Source: Roseburia sp. 831b
GTDB lineage: Bacteria > Bacillota > Clostridia > Lachnospirales > Lachnospiraceae
Assembly (NCBI RefSeq): GCF_001940165.2
Contig: NZ_CP135162.1
Span: 857,501-921,500 of the forward strand
DNA length: 64,000 bases
Direction of reading: 5' to 3'
The first letter of the stretch is position 1. Every line of letters begins with the position of its first letter. The translations under genes were made by a program, and so were the position numbers. This document shows, piece by piece, positions 8,172-17,449 of the stretch. The notes beneath the pieces were generated by a model. The model saw nothing but the letters and a program-made list of their open reading frames with translations, was not told the origin of the DNA and did no database searches.

Positions 8172-8603
8172 ATGCAGTTACAGGAAATATATGAATTGAT
8201 GGACCGCTTTGAAAAAAGCGGTCTTGGTGAAATGGAAGTTCACTTTGGGGAAGACAGTTTACGTCTGAAAAAAGAAGAAGCAAAAGTTCAGACGACTGTT
8301 TTGACAGAACAGCCGAAGACAATGACAAAGGAAGTCAAAGAGCCGGAAGCAGCGGCGGAAGAAAGTCATGGCCAGGTTGTAGCGGCACCGACGGTTGGAA
8401 CTTTTTACAGAAGCGCAAAGCCGGGTGAGGAACCATTTGTAAAAGAAGGGGAACACGTCGAGAAAGGTCAGGTCATTGGTCTGATGGAGGCCATGAAGAT
8501 GATTAGTGAGATTGAAGCACCATATAGCGGTGTTATCAAAAAAATCTTGGTCGAGGATGGAAATTTTGTCAGTGCCGGACAGGAAATCATGTGGATGGAT
8601 TAG
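8172..8603 (+). CDS. accB: Acetyl-CoA carboxylase biotin carboxyl carrier protein
   Basis: 143-residue carrier that shuttles CO2 on biotin between AccC and AccD/AccA. The biotinylation motif EAMKMI puts the modified lysine at residue 109. The N-terminal helix region is joined to the biotinyl domain (from about residue 70) by a Glu/Ala-rich linker. It follows acpP by 7 bases. Confidence 0.95.
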   Translation: MQLQEIYELMDRFEKSGLGEMEVHFGEDSLRLKKEEAKVQTTVLTEQPKTMTKEVKEPEAAAEESHGQVVAAPTVGTFYRSAKPGEEPFVKEGEHVEKGQVIGLMEAMKMISEIEAPYSGVIKKILVEDGNFVSAGQEIMWMD

Positions 8604-8614
8604 GAGGTTAGCAG

Positions 8615-9997
8615 ATGTTTAAGCGCATTTTAATCGCCAATCGAGGAGAGATTGCAATGCGAATCCTACGGTGTGCAAGAACCATGGGAATGGAGGTTGT
8701 AGTTGTTTACTCGAAAGCAGACAAGGACAGTATGCCAGTGCAGATGGCGGACATTGCCGTCTGTATCGGACCGGCACCTGCGAAGGACAGTTACCTAAAC
8801 ATGAACGCGATTGTTGAGGTTGCAAAACACTACGAATGTCAGGCGATACATCCTGGATTTGGTTTTTTATCGGAGAACGCGGATTTTGCAAGACTCTGCC
8901 AGGAAGAGGGAATTACCTTCATTGGACCGACACCGGAAAATATGATTCAGCTAGGGGATAAGAACAATGCGAGAGAGATTGTAAAACAGCAGAATGTTCC
9001 GGTTGTACCAGGTTCCAAAAAGCTTGTGGAGACGGCAGAGGAAGCCGTCGCAATTGCAAATGAGATTGGCTATCCGGTGCTTTGTAAGGCTTCTGCCGGC
9101 GGCGGCGGAAGAGGAATGCGAACGGCAGAGGATGAGGAAGAGTTGGTAAAAGCTTTTGACAGTGCAAAAGCAGAAGCAATTTCATGCTTTGGAAATGGAG
9201 ATATGTATCTTGAAAAGCTTATTATAAAGCCACGTCATATCGAATTTCAGATTTTAGCAGACAATTATGGAAATGTGATTCATCTAGGGGAAAGAGATTG
9301 TTCCTTACAGCGAAGAAACCAGAAACTGATGGAGGAAGCGCCTGCGAAGGTTTTGACCGAGGAGCTTCGTCAACGAATGGGGCAGGATGCGGTTGCGATT
9401 GCAAGAGCCGTAAATTACAGAGGTGTTGGTACCGTGGAGTTTATCCTGGATCACGATATGAATTACTACTTCATTGAGATGAATACCAGGGTTCAGGTAG
9501 AGCATCCCATCACGGAAGAGATTACGGGAATTGATATCATCCGGGAACAAATCAAAGTGGCGGCAGGAAATCGGTTAAGTATCGGTCAGCAGGATGTAAA
9601 AATCCACGGTTATGCGATTGAGTGCCGTATTAATGCGGAAAATGTGGAGAAAAATTTTGCTCCGTCTCCGGGAAAAATCAAAATGCTGCATTTGCCGGCA
9701 GGTCTTGGAATCCGTGTGGAATCCGCAATGTATCCAGGATGTGAGGTAAGCCCATTTTATGACTCCATGATTGCAAAAGTGATTGCATATGGAAATACCA
9801 GATTAGAGGCAATTCACAGAATGCGTGTCGCACTCGAGGAATTGGTTGTGGATGGCGTTGATACGAATGCAACATTTTTATTTTTGCTCACCTATCACAA
9901 AGACTATTTAAAAGGTGATTTTCACACCAAATTTTTGGAGAGCGAGACCGAGAAGATACTGAACTGGAAAAAGGAGAGTGAAGCACATGGCAGGTGA
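8615..9997 (+). CDS. accC: Acetyl-CoA carboxylase, biotin carboxylase subunit
   Basis: 460-residue ATP-grasp enzyme that carboxylates biotin on AccB. Features seen are the N-terminal FKRILIANRGEIAMRILR, the glycine-rich ATP loop KASAGGGGRGMR, the EMNTRVQVEHPITEEITG active-site region and the C-terminal biotin carboxylase domain. Its end overlaps the accD start by 11 bases, suggesting coupled translation. Confidence 0.95.
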   Translation: MFKRILIANRGEIAMRILRCARTMGMEVVVVYSKADKDSMPVQMADIAVCIGPAPAKDSYLNMNAIVEVAKHYECQAIHPGFGFLSENADFARLCQEEGITFIGPTPENMIQLGDKNNAREIVKQQNVPVVPGSKKLVETAEEAVAIANEIGYPVLCKASAGGGGRGMRTAEDEEELVKAFDSAKAEAISCFGNGDMYLEKLIIKPRHIEFQILADNYGNVIHLGERDCSLQRRNQKLMEEAPAKVLTEELRQRMGQDAVAIARAVNYRGVGTVEFILDHDMNYYFIEMNTRVQVEHPITEEITGIDIIREQIKVAAGNRLSIGQQDVKIHGYAIECRINAENVEKNFAPSPGKIKMLHLPAGLGIRVESAMYPGCEVSPFYDSMIAKVIAYGNTRLEAIHRMRVALEELVVDGVDTNATFLFLLTYHKDYLKGDFHTKFLESETEKILNWKKESEAHGR

Positions 9998-10751
9998 GTT
10001 TGAACAGAACCGGACGGTATTTTTAAAGTTCCGCCAATACCGAAAAGAGGGGCTGCAGGAAAAAGAGCCTGAGCAGAATAAGGGGAGACAATGGATTTCA
10101 CTTTTGACAGATCAGGATTCCTTCGTGGAAAAGAATGCAGGCGTTAAAACAACAGACCCGCTTCATTTCCCGGATTACAAAAAGAAGTTAAAGAAAATGA
10201 AGGAACTGACAAACGAGGAAGATGCTGTCATTACAGGGTATGCAAAGGTTGAAAAAACACCGGTTGTGCTTTGTGTATTAAACGGTGATTTCATGATGGG
10301 AAGCATGGGTACTGTGGTAGGAGAAAAGCTTACGCTAGCAATCGAGGCGGCGGGAAGAAAAAAACTTCCGCTTGTCATTGTTTCTGCGAGTGGCGGAGCC
10401 AGAATGCAGGAGGGGCTTTTCTCTTTAATGCAGATGGCAAAAACAGCACAGGCGATTGAATGTTTTAAAGAAAATGGAGGACTTTACATTTCGATTTTGA
10501 CCCATCCAACGACAGGCGGTGTCAGTGCAAGTTTTGCATTTTTAGGAGATATTATTCTTGCTGAAAAAAATGCATTGATTGGATTTGCAGGACCTAGAGT
10601 AATCGAGCAGACCATCAAACAAAAGCTGCCGGATGGATTTCAGAGCAGTGAATTTCAATGCGAGCATGGTTTTGTAGATGCCGTGTTAGACAAAAGTGAA
10701 ATGAAAAAGTTCTTAGGAAAAATTCTCTTTTTGCATAAAAGCAGGAGATAA
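9987..10751 (+). CDS. accD: Acetyl-CoA carboxylase carboxyltransferase beta subunit, zinc ribbon missing
   Basis: 254-residue crotonase-fold subunit that with AccA transfers CO2 to acetyl-CoA. SASGGARMQEG, SLMQMAKT, GGVSASFAFLGD and GFAGPRVIEQT are all intact. Unusually, the N-terminal region (residues 1-75) has no cysteine at all, so the four-cysteine zinc ribbon of standard AccD is absent. The ATG at 9987 has AAGGAG 10 bases upstream; a GTG at 9978 is too close to that site. The missing ribbon bears on subunit regulation or mRNA/DNA binding reported for E. coli AccD. Confidence 0.9.
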   Translation: MAGEFEQNRTVFLKFRQYRKEGLQEKEPEQNKGRQWISLLTDQDSFVEKNAGVKTTDPLHFPDYKKKLKKMKELTNEEDAVITGYAKVEKTPVVLCVLNGDFMMGSMGTVVGEKLTLAIEAAGRKKLPLVIVSASGGARMQEGLFSLMQMAKTAQAIECFKENGGLYISILTHPTTGGVSASFAFLGDIILAEKNALIGFAGPRVIEQTIKQKLPDGFQSSEFQCEHGFVDAVLDKSEMKKFLGKILFLHKSRR

Positions 10752-10777
10752 ATTTAGGAGAAAAGCGGGTTAATACA

Positions 10778-11581
10778 ATGAAATTAAGTGCTTATGATCA
10801 TGTAATGCTTGCAAGAGACTGTAAGCGACCAAACATAAGAGATTACATAGAGGAACTGTTTACCGATTTCGTAGAACTAAAAGGGGACAGACTTGGAATG
10901 GAAGATGCGAGTATCCTTGGCGGCATTGCGCTGTTTGAAGGGCAGCCTGTTACGGTCATCGGACATGTGAAAGGTCATAACTTAGTGGAGAATGCAGCGG
11001 TGAATTTTGGAATGCCACAGCCGGAAGGATACCGAAAGGCGCTTCGATTGATGAAGCAGGCAGAAAAGTTTCATAGACCTGTCATTACCATTGTGGATAC
11101 ACCGGGGGCGTATCCGGGAATTGAGGCGGAAAGCAATGGACAAAGTATTGCGATTGCCAATAATCTTGCCAAGATGAGCCGTTTAAAGACGCCAATCGTT
11201 TGTGTAATTACCGGAGAAGGAAGCAGTGGTGGAGCCTTAGCACTTGCCGTGGCAGACAAAGTTTATATGTTAGAACATGCGGTTTATAACGTCTTGTCAC
11301 CGGAAGGATTCGCAACTATTTTGTGGAAGGATTCCAAAAAGTGTAAGGATGCAGCAAAGGTAATGGGAATGACTGCGGACGAACTTTTCAAGGATGGTTT
11401 GATTGACGGAATTCTAAAGGAAACGCCAGAAGGTGTTCAGGTGGATAAAAGTATTACAATTGCGGCATTCAAGGAGATGCTGCAAAGAGAATTGAGCGAA
11501 CTTTGTGGGTTAAAGACGGAGGAACTGCTCAAAAGACGATTTGAAAAATATCGTAGAAAGGGACTAGATGGAAGGGATTAA
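10778..11581 (+). CDS. accA: Acetyl-CoA carboxylase carboxyltransferase alpha subunit
   Basis: 267-residue partner of AccD. The segments ELKGDRLGMEDASILGGIA, IVDTPGAYPGIEAE and the oxyanion-forming GEGSSGGALALAVAD are characteristic. The length is slightly short of the E. coli protein (319), as usual for Firmicutes that lack the N-terminal extension. The 3' end overlaps fabH by 14 bases. Confidence 0.95.
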   Translation: MKLSAYDHVMLARDCKRPNIRDYIEELFTDFVELKGDRLGMEDASILGGIALFEGQPVTVIGHVKGHNLVENAAVNFGMPQPEGYRKALRLMKQAEKFHRPVITIVDTPGAYPGIEAESNGQSIAIANNLAKMSRLKTPIVCVITGEGSSGGALALAVADKVYMLEHAVYNVLSPEGFATILWKDSKKCKDAAKVMGMTADELFKDGLIDGILKETPEGVQVDKSITIAAFKEMLQRELSELCGLKTEELLKRRFEKYRRKGLDGRD

Positions 11582-12503
11582 AATCATTGGCTATGGCCAT
11601 GCATTGCCAGAAAAAATCGTGAGCAATGAAGATTTAAGCAAGATGGTGGACACCTCAGATGAATGGATTTCGTCGAGGACCGGCATTAAGAATCGCTATG
11701 TGTCAGAGCAGGAAACAAATGCAAGCCTCTCACTTGCGGCGGCAAAGGAAGCGATTGCAGACAGTGGGAAAAAAGAGGAAGACCTCGATTTGATTTTACT
11801 TGCAACGGTGACACCGGATTATGTGACACCTTCGGTTGCATGCAGGGTCGCAGCAGAGCTTTCCGTCAAAAAGGAGATACCGGTATTTGATTTTAATGCA
11901 GCTTGTTCCGGCTTTTTATATGGACTTTATCTGGCAGACAGATTGTTAAAAGTTGGACAATGTGCATTGCTCATGGCAACCGAACAGTTATCAAAAATTA
12001 CGGATTTTACAGACAGAAGCACCTGTGTCTTGTTTGGGGATGGCTCTGGTGCCGTTGTCGTGGAAAAGAAAAAGGAGGTATCCTTTGACTGTTTTGTGGG
12101 AGCCGACGGAAATGCAGGGCCGCTTTATTGTAAGAGCCTTCGTTTTACAAAGGATGCTTACATTCACATGAATGGAAAAGAAGTGTTCCGTTTTGCAGTA
12201 GATAAGATTCAAAAAAGCATTGCAAGAATCTTAGAACAAAATCACCTTACGATGGATGACATTGATTATGTGGTTTGTCATCAGGCAAATTACCGGATTA
12301 TCGATTATGTGAGAAAAAAGCTGCATGCCCCGGAAGAAAAATTTTTTTGCAATATCCAAAATTACGCCAATACATCGGCTGCGAGCATCCCATTAGCACT
12401 CTATGACATGAGGCAGCAAGGCTTACTTTGTCCAGGGAAAAAGGTAATCGTAGTTGGTTTTGGAGGCGGATTTACCTGGGGAGCAGCACTTTTAGATTGT
12501 TAG
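11568..12503 (+). CDS. fabH: 3-oxoacyl-ACP synthase III
   Basis: 311-residue condensing enzyme that starts fatty acid synthesis from an acyl-CoA and malonyl-ACP. The catalytic triad is visible: Cys113 in NAACSGFLYGL, His238 in VCHQANYRI and Asn in NYANTSAASIPLAL. The acyl-CoA choice (acetyl or branched) sets whether straight or branched chains are made and cannot be read here. It overlaps the accA end, so translation is probably coupled. Confidence 0.95.
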   Translation: MEGIKIIGYGHALPEKIVSNEDLSKMVDTSDEWISSRTGIKNRYVSEQETNASLSLAAAKEAIADSGKKEEDLDLILLATVTPDYVTPSVACRVAAELSVKKEIPVFDFNAACSGFLYGLYLADRLLKVGQCALLMATEQLSKITDFTDRSTCVLFGDGSGAVVVEKKKEVSFDCFVGADGNAGPLYCKSLRFTKDAYIHMNGKEVFRFAVDKIQKSIARILEQNHLTMDDIDYVVCHQANYRIIDYVRKKLHAPEEKFFCNIQNYANTSAASIPLALYDMRQQGLLCPGKKVIVVGFGGGFTWGAALLDC

Positions 12504-12526
12504 GATAAGAAAAGAAAGGAAATAAC

Positions 12527-13465
12527 ATGCAGTTACATAAAATGTTAGGGATACAGTATCCCATCATACAAGGTGCAATGGCAAATATCGCGACAGCAGA
12601 GTTTGCGGCAGCCGTTTCAAATGCGGGTGGACTTGGAATTATCGCAGGAGGCGGTATGAGTCCGGAAGAATTAGAAGAAAGCATTGTAACATGTAAACGT
12701 CTGACCAAGAAACCATTTGGGGTAAACCTGATGTTGATGCATCCAAAAGCAGCAGAACAGGCAGAGGTGATTCAAAGACAGCGTGTTGCACTTGTGACAA
12801 CAGGAGCGGGAAATCCTGGAAAATATATTGAAGGTTTTAAGGAGAATGGAATTTTGGTTTTTCCGGTGCTATCTAGTGTTTTGATGGCACAGCGAATGGA
12901 AAAATTAGGGGTAGATGCCGTGATTGCTGAGGGAACGGAAAGTGGTGGCCATGTAGGAGAGATGACCACAATGGCACTTATTCCACAGATGGTAGATGCG
13001 CTTTCGATTCCGGTCATTGCCGCAGGGGGAATTGCGGATGGAAGACAGATGGCAGCGGCTGCATTGCTTGGTGCAAGTGGGGTTCAGATTGGAACCTGTC
13101 TTTTGCCAACGAAGGAGTGCCCAATTCATGAAAATTACAAACAGGCAGTGCTTAAGGCAAAGGATAACGACACAATTGTGACAGGAAGAATTGCTGGAAC
13201 ACCAGTTCGAATCTTAAAAAATCAGATGGCAAGAGAGTATGTCAAGCAGGAGAAGGCTGGCGCAGATAAAATGGAGCTGGAAAAATATACGCTTGGCTCG
13301 CTTAGAAGAGCTGTATTCGAGGGGGACACGCTGACGGGGTCATTGATGGCAGGTCAGGTGTGCGGAATGTTAAAAGAAGAAAAAACGATTGCGCAGGTGT
13401 TAGAGGAAATGGTAAAGACAGCCCAGGAGAAGTTAGCGGGTACCAATGGAATTTTAGAATCGTAA
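12527..13465 (+). CDS. fabK: Enoyl-ACP reductase II (FMN-dependent)
   Basis: 312-residue flavoprotein of the 2-nitropropane dioxygenase-like barrel family that performs the last reduction of each elongation cycle. The motifs YPIIQGAMANIATAEFAAAVS, GLGIIAGGG, EGTESGGHVGE and the FMN phosphate loop GGIADGRQMAAA are present. FabK enzymes are intrinsically insensitive to triclosan; no FabI occurs in the window. It sits between fabH and fabD, as in many Firmicutes. Confidence 0.93.
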   Translation: MQLHKMLGIQYPIIQGAMANIATAEFAAAVSNAGGLGIIAGGGMSPEELEESIVTCKRLTKKPFGVNLMLMHPKAAEQAEVIQRQRVALVTTGAGNPGKYIEGFKENGILVFPVLSSVLMAQRMEKLGVDAVIAEGTESGGHVGEMTTMALIPQMVDALSIPVIAAGGIADGRQMAAAALLGASGVQIGTCLLPTKECPIHENYKQAVLKAKDNDTIVTGRIAGTPVRILKNQMAREYVKQEKAGADKMELEKYTLGSLRRAVFEGDTLTGSLMAGQVCGMLKEEKTIAQVLEEMVKTAQEKLAGTNGILES

Positions 13466-13506
13466 CGGGCAGAAAAGACAAAGTTTAGGCTAGAAGGGAG
13501 AATCGA

Positions 13507-14436
13507 ATGAAGTTAGCAGTGTTATTTGCAGGGCAGGGAAGCCAGAAAGTCGGAATGGGAAAAGACTTTTATGAGACCTATCCGGAATTTGCCGGGTGTA
13601 TTGACCTTGCAGGTGAAAAGATAAAGTCGATGATGTTTGACGGTCCGATGGAGGAATTATCGCAGACAAAGCATACGCAGCCGGCTCTTGTTGCATACGC
13701 AGCCGGTATCGTTGCACTTTTGCAAAAAGAAGGGCTTGAAATTGCAAGTACGGCAGGGCTTAGTTTAGGAGAATACAGTGCCCTTTATCTGGCACAGGCG
13801 ATGGATCTTCCTACCCTGTATGAACTTTGCAGTTATCGGGGCAGCATTATGCAAGAGGCTGCAAAAGGTGTTACAACCGCGATGTCAGCCATCATGACAC
13901 CACAGCGTGAACTGGTGGAAGAGGCGGTAGAGAAGGCAAAGCAGTCTGGAAGAGTTGAGATTTCAAATTACAATGCGACCGGACAGATTGTGATTGCAGG
14001 TGAAGAAGCAGGAGTAGCGGCAGCAGAGGCGCTTTTGAAGGAACAGGGGGTTCGAAAATGCATCCGCCTGAAGGTGAGTGGGCCATTTCACACCAGCTAT
14101 ATGGAGGAAGTCTCAAAGCAACTACAAACATACTTGGATTCTTGCAAATTTCAGACGCCAAAGATAAAAGTCTATTCGAATGTAACGGCAAAACCAATGC
14201 AGACAGAGCATGAAATCAAAGAACTTTTAACAAAACAGATTAAAACAGCAGTTCATATGGAAGACATCCTGAAAAATATGAAGGAGGATGGCATCACGCA
14301 CGTGATAGAAGTTGGTCCCGGAAAAGTATTAGCTGGCTTTTTAAAACGGACAGCGCCAGAACTTCAGGTAAGAAGTATTGATTGTGTGGAAGATTATAAA
14401 GAAGCTTTAGCGTTTTTAAAGCAGGAAAGGGAATAA
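13507..14436 (+). CDS. fabD: Malonyl-CoA:ACP transacylase
   Basis: 309-residue alpha/beta hydrolase-fold transferase that loads malonate onto ACP. The nucleophile Ser86 lies in GLSLGEYSALYLA, FAGQGSQKVGMGKDFYE opens the protein, and the partner His is in VSGPFHTSYM. A GGGAG ribosome site lies 6 bases before the ATG. It is 3 bases from fabG. Confidence 0.95.
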   Translation: MKLAVLFAGQGSQKVGMGKDFYETYPEFAGCIDLAGEKIKSMMFDGPMEELSQTKHTQPALVAYAAGIVALLQKEGLEIASTAGLSLGEYSALYLAQAMDLPTLYELCSYRGSIMQEAAKGVTTAMSAIMTPQRELVEEAVEKAKQSGRVEISNYNATGQIVIAGEEAGVAAAEALLKEQGVRKCIRLKVSGPFHTSYMEEVSKQLQTYLDSCKFQTPKIKVYSNVTAKPMQTEHEIKELLTKQIKTAVHMEDILKNMKEDGITHVIEVGPGKVLAGFLKRTAPELQVRSIDCVEDYKEALAFLKQERE

Positions 14437-14439
14437 AGA

Positions 14440-15183
14440 ATGGAAGAAGAAAAACAGGTTGCAGTTGTCACAGGAGCCGGGCGTGGAATTGGCAGAGCCA
14501 TCTGCATCGAATTAGCCAGACGTGGATTTCATGTGGTAGTCAATTATGGACACCAGAAAGAAGCGGCAGAAGAGGTCGTACAAAAATGCAGACAGTTTGG
14601 CGTGCAGGCAGTGGCTGTAAAAGCAGATATGTCCCAAAAAGCGGACTGTGACTTTTTGATGAAAGAAGCTTTAAAGCTTACCGGAAAGGTTCAGGTCTGG
14701 GTGAATAACGCAGGGATTACAAGAGACAATCTGCTGCTTCGTATGTCAGAAGAAGAATTTCAAAAAGTCATTGATTTAAATCTGACCGGAGCATTTTATG
14801 GAATGAAGGCAGCGGTATCGGTCATGATCAGACAGCGTTATGGAAGAATCGTTACCATTTCCAGTATTGCAGGGGTCAGAGGAAATGCGGGACAGGTGAA
14901 TTACAGCGCCAGCAAGGCAGGCGTGATTGGAATGACCAAATCCCTTGCAAAAGAAGTGGCAAGCCGGAACATTACAGTAAATGCGATTGCACCAGGAATG
15001 ATTGCAACGGAGATGGTAGATGCAATACCGGATAAGACAAGAGAAGAGATGGTGAAGTCAATTCCGATGCGGCGAATGGGGGAACCAAAGGATGTGGCGA
15101 ATGCGGTTGCCTTTTTGGCAGGCGAGGATGCCGGATACATTACGGGACAGGTGTTATGTGTAGACGGAGGAATGGCAGTATGA
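14440..15183 (+). CDS. fabG: 3-oxoacyl-ACP reductase
   Basis: 247-residue short-chain dehydrogenase/reductase using NADPH. Seen are the cofactor loop TGAGRGIGRAI, NNAG, the catalytic Ser-Tyr-Lys (SSIAGV and NYSASKAGV) and the C-terminal AGEDAGYITGQVLCVDGGM. Its stop overlaps the fabF start in an ATGA arrangement. Confidence 0.95.
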   Translation: MEEEKQVAVVTGAGRGIGRAICIELARRGFHVVVNYGHQKEAAEEVVQKCRQFGVQAVAVKADMSQKADCDFLMKEALKLTGKVQVWVNNAGITRDNLLLRMSEEEFQKVIDLNLTGAFYGMKAAVSVMIRQRYGRIVTISSIAGVRGNAGQVNYSASKAGVIGMTKSLAKEVASRNITVNAIAPGMIATEMVDAIPDKTREEMVKSIPMRRMGEPKDVANAVAFLAGEDAGYITGQVLCVDGGMAV

Positions 15184-16430
15184 GTTTGAAAAAAAGAGTA
15201 GTAGTAACCGGAATGGGAATGGTAAGCCCAATCGGAAATAACGTAGAAGAATCCTGGAATGCAGCAAAAAAGGGGGAATGTGGAATCGATGAGATTACAC
15301 AGTTTGATGCGTCTATGACGGCAGTATCCCTCGCAGCAGAGGTAAAAGATTTTCATCCAGAAGAGCATCTAGAAAAGAAGTCTTTACGAAAAATGGATCG
15401 TTTTGTCCAGTTTGCGATGGTAGCGGCAGATGAGGCGCTTGCCCAGGCAGGAGAATTCCCGGATAAGTCCAAGGTGGGAACGATTGTTTCGTCTGGAATT
15501 GGCGGACTTCGCGTGATTGAAAAAGAACAGGATCACGGAAGAGAGGCTGGGTTTAAACGAATCTCACCGTACTTTATTCCGATGGCAATTTCCAATATGG
15601 CAGCAGGACAGATTGCGATTGCGCATGGTCTGACAGGACTTAGTACCTGTGTCGTGACCGCTTGCGCAAGTGGAACCAACGCAATTGGCGAAGCATTTTT
15701 AAAAATTCGGGATGGCTATTTATCCGCATGTGTTTGTGGAGGAACGGAAGCATCTATTACACCGCTTGCGCTTGGTGGGTTTGCTTCCATGAAGGCATTA
15801 TGTACAGGTACAGACAAAGAGCGTGCCAGCATTCCATTCGACAAAGAACGTCATGGTTTCGTGATGGGAGAAGGTGCAGGAATCCTTGTTTTGGAAGAGT
15901 ACGAGCATGCAAAGGCACGTGGCGCCCATATTTTAGGAGAAATGGTTGGATATGGCACAAACTGTGACGCTTATCATATTACAGCTCCATTGCCGGATGG
16001 AAGCGGTGCGGCAGAATGTATGAAACTTGCAATTTCAGATGCCGGTATCACACCGGAAAACATAGGATATATCAATGCACATGGCACAAGTACACCACTG
16101 AATGACCTTGGAGAGACAAAGGCAGTCAAACTGGTGTTCGGTGAAGAGACGAAGGTGCCAATCAGCTCTACCAAATCCATGACCGGACATTTGTTAGGTG
16201 CAAGCGGTGCGGTCGAAGCAATCTTCTGTCTAAAAGCGTTGGAGGATCAATATCTTCCTGCAACCATTCATTATAAGGTGCCGGATGAGGAATGTAATCT
16301 TGATGTCATTCCAAACCAGGGAAGAGAGGCAGATGTTACGTATGCATTGTCCAATTCCTTAGGATTTGGTGGTCATAATGCAACTTTAATCATGAAACGC
16401 TGGGAGGAGGATGGCAATGCAGTTAGATAA
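15180..16430 (+). CDS. fabF: 3-oxoacyl-ACP synthase II
   Basis: 416-residue elongating condensing enzyme. Cys162 in [13 protein letters not shown] is the nucleophile; the two histidines lie in [11 protein letters not shown] and [12 protein letters not shown]. The start was set at 15180 (ATGA overlap with fabG, GGAGG upstream, family N-terminus [11 protein letters not shown]) rather than at an in-frame ATG 24 bases earlier. With FabZ it may also direct unsaturated fatty acid synthesis, since no fabA, fabB or fabM is present here; that is inference. Confidence 0.95.
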   Translation: MSLKKRVVVTGMGMVSPIGNNVEESWNAAKKGECGIDEITQFDASMTAVSLAAEVKDFHPEEHLEKKSLRKMDRFVQFAMVAADEALAQAGEFPDKSKVGTIVSSGIGGLRVIEKEQDHGREAGFKRISPYFIPMAISNMAAGQIAIAHGLTGLSTCVVTACASGTNAIGEAFLKIRDGYLSACVCGGTEASITPLALGGFASMKALCTGTDKERASIPFDKERHGFVMGEGAGILVLEEYEHAKARGAHILGEMVGYGTNCDAYHITAPLPDGSGAAECMKLAISDAGITPENIGYINAHGTSTPLNDLGETKAVKLVFGEETKVPISSTKSMTGHLLGASGAVEAIFCLKALEDQYLPATIHYKVPDEECNLDVIPNQGREADVTYALSNSLGFGGHNATLIMKRWEEDGNAVR

Positions 16431-16845
16431 CGAACAGATTCAAAAAATTTTGCCACACCGCTATCCATTTTTGCTGGTAGATAAAATTACGGAACTAGAA
16501 GAAGGTGTCTATGCAAAGGGCATCAAATGTGTCTCCGCAAATGAGATGCAGTTTTTAGGTCATTTTCCGGGGCAGCCGGTTATGCCAGGCGTTTTAATTA
16601 TTGAAGCCCTGGCACAGTGCGGTGCAATTGCAATTCTTTCCGAGGAAGAAAACAAAGGAAAGCTGGCTTTTTTTGGTGGAATCAAGAATGCAAGATTTAA
16701 ACAGAAGGTAGTTCCGGGAGATGTTTTGGAATTGGAATGCAAGATTATTGCAAGAAGAGGACCTGTCGGTATGGGAAAAGCCGTTGCAACCGTGGATGGC
16801 AAAGTGGCGGCAACCGCAGAAATTTCCTTTGCAATTGGAGCCTGA
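16417..16845 (+). CDS. fabZ: 3-hydroxyacyl-ACP dehydratase
   Basis: 142-residue hot-dog fold enzyme. The motif [13 protein letters not shown] contains the catalytic His, and [19 protein letters not shown] the catalytic Glu. GGAGGAGG lies 6 bases before the ATG at 16417; the ATG at 16411 touches that site and is unlikely. The start lies inside the fabF end (14-base overlap), so translation is probably coupled. Confidence 0.95.
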   Translation: MQLDNEQIQKILPHRYPFLLVDKITELEEGVYAKGIKCVSANEMQFLGHFPGQPVMPGVLIIEALAQCGAIAILSEEENKGKLAFFGGIKNARFKQKVVPGDVLELECKIIARRGPVGMGKAVATVDGKVAATAEISFAIGA

Positions 16846-16857
16846 ACTTGCTATACT
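16829..16857 (+). promoter_or_regulatory. Possible internal promoter for the marR gene
   Basis: TTGCAA (16829-16834), a 17-base spacer, then TATACT (16852-16857) preceded by TGC. It would let the regulator be made independently of the fab operon. It overlaps the end of fabZ. Confidence 0.45.
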
Positions 16858-16890
16858 GTCTCTTGAAGAAAAAAAGGGGAGAGTAAACAA

Positions 16891-17355
16891 ATGAAGCTAG
16901 AGGATGCATTTTACGGTGTTTATTCCAAATTTAAGTTACATTTTTATCAGGAAGTGTTTGGACATTTTTCAGCAAGGGAAGCAACATTGACAACGGTAGA
17001 ATCTTTTTGTATGGAGACCATCTATGCAATGAAGGAACCAACGATTAATGAATTCGCATCCTTTTTGAAGATTTCCTCTCCAAATGCGGCATATAAAGTA
17101 AATAACCTGATTAAAAAGGGGTATGTAGAGAAAGTACAGTCCGAGACGGATCGAAGAGAGTACCATCTTCGGGCTACACAAAAATACATTGATTACTATA
17201 ATATCAGCTATCATTATGTAGAGGAAGTGGTTGCCCGTCTTGAAAATAATTTAGATGAGGCGGATAAAGAAAAGCTAAGAAGCATTTTAGAGACGATGTA
17301 CAAGGAATTTATGCCAGAAGTACCAAACTACGATTTAGAAGAAAAAGAAGAGTAG
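16891..17355 (+). CDS. MarR-family transcriptional regulator of the fab operon (FabT-like role proposed)
   Basis: 154-residue winged-helix protein. Residues about 48-100 form the DNA-binding part (TINEFASFLKISSPNAAYKVNNLIKKG), followed by the wing with DRREYHLRAT and a long C-terminal dimer helix. It closes the fatty acid cluster 45 bases after fabZ. FabT in streptococci is a MarR repressor of a similar cluster and uses acyl-ACP as corepressor; a like role here is inference. The palindrome at 7881 is the likely binding site. A possible own promoter lies in the fabZ end. Confidence 0.8.
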   Translation: MKLEDAFYGVYSKFKLHFYQEVFGHFSAREATLTTVESFCMETIYAMKEPTINEFASFLKISSPNAAYKVNNLIKKGYVEKVQSETDRREYHLRATQKYIDYYNISYHYVEEVVARLENNLDEADKEKLRSILETMYKEFMPEVPNYDLEEKEE

Positions 17356-17360
17356 TTCAT

Positions 17361-17407
17361 AGAAAAGGTCTGTATTGCCGGTTTTCCGGTATTTACAGAC
17401 CTTTTCT
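17361..17407. terminator. Bidirectional terminator between marR and aroC
   Basis: The 14-bp arms AGAAAAGGTCTGTA/TACAGACCTTTTCT carry an inner CCGG-TTTT-CCGG hairpin. Both flanks end in A or T tracts. It serves the convergent fab operon and aroC. Confidence 0.88.
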
Positions 17408-17449
17408 CTATTTTATAATATAGCGTTCTTAAAGAAACAGACGTAGTTT

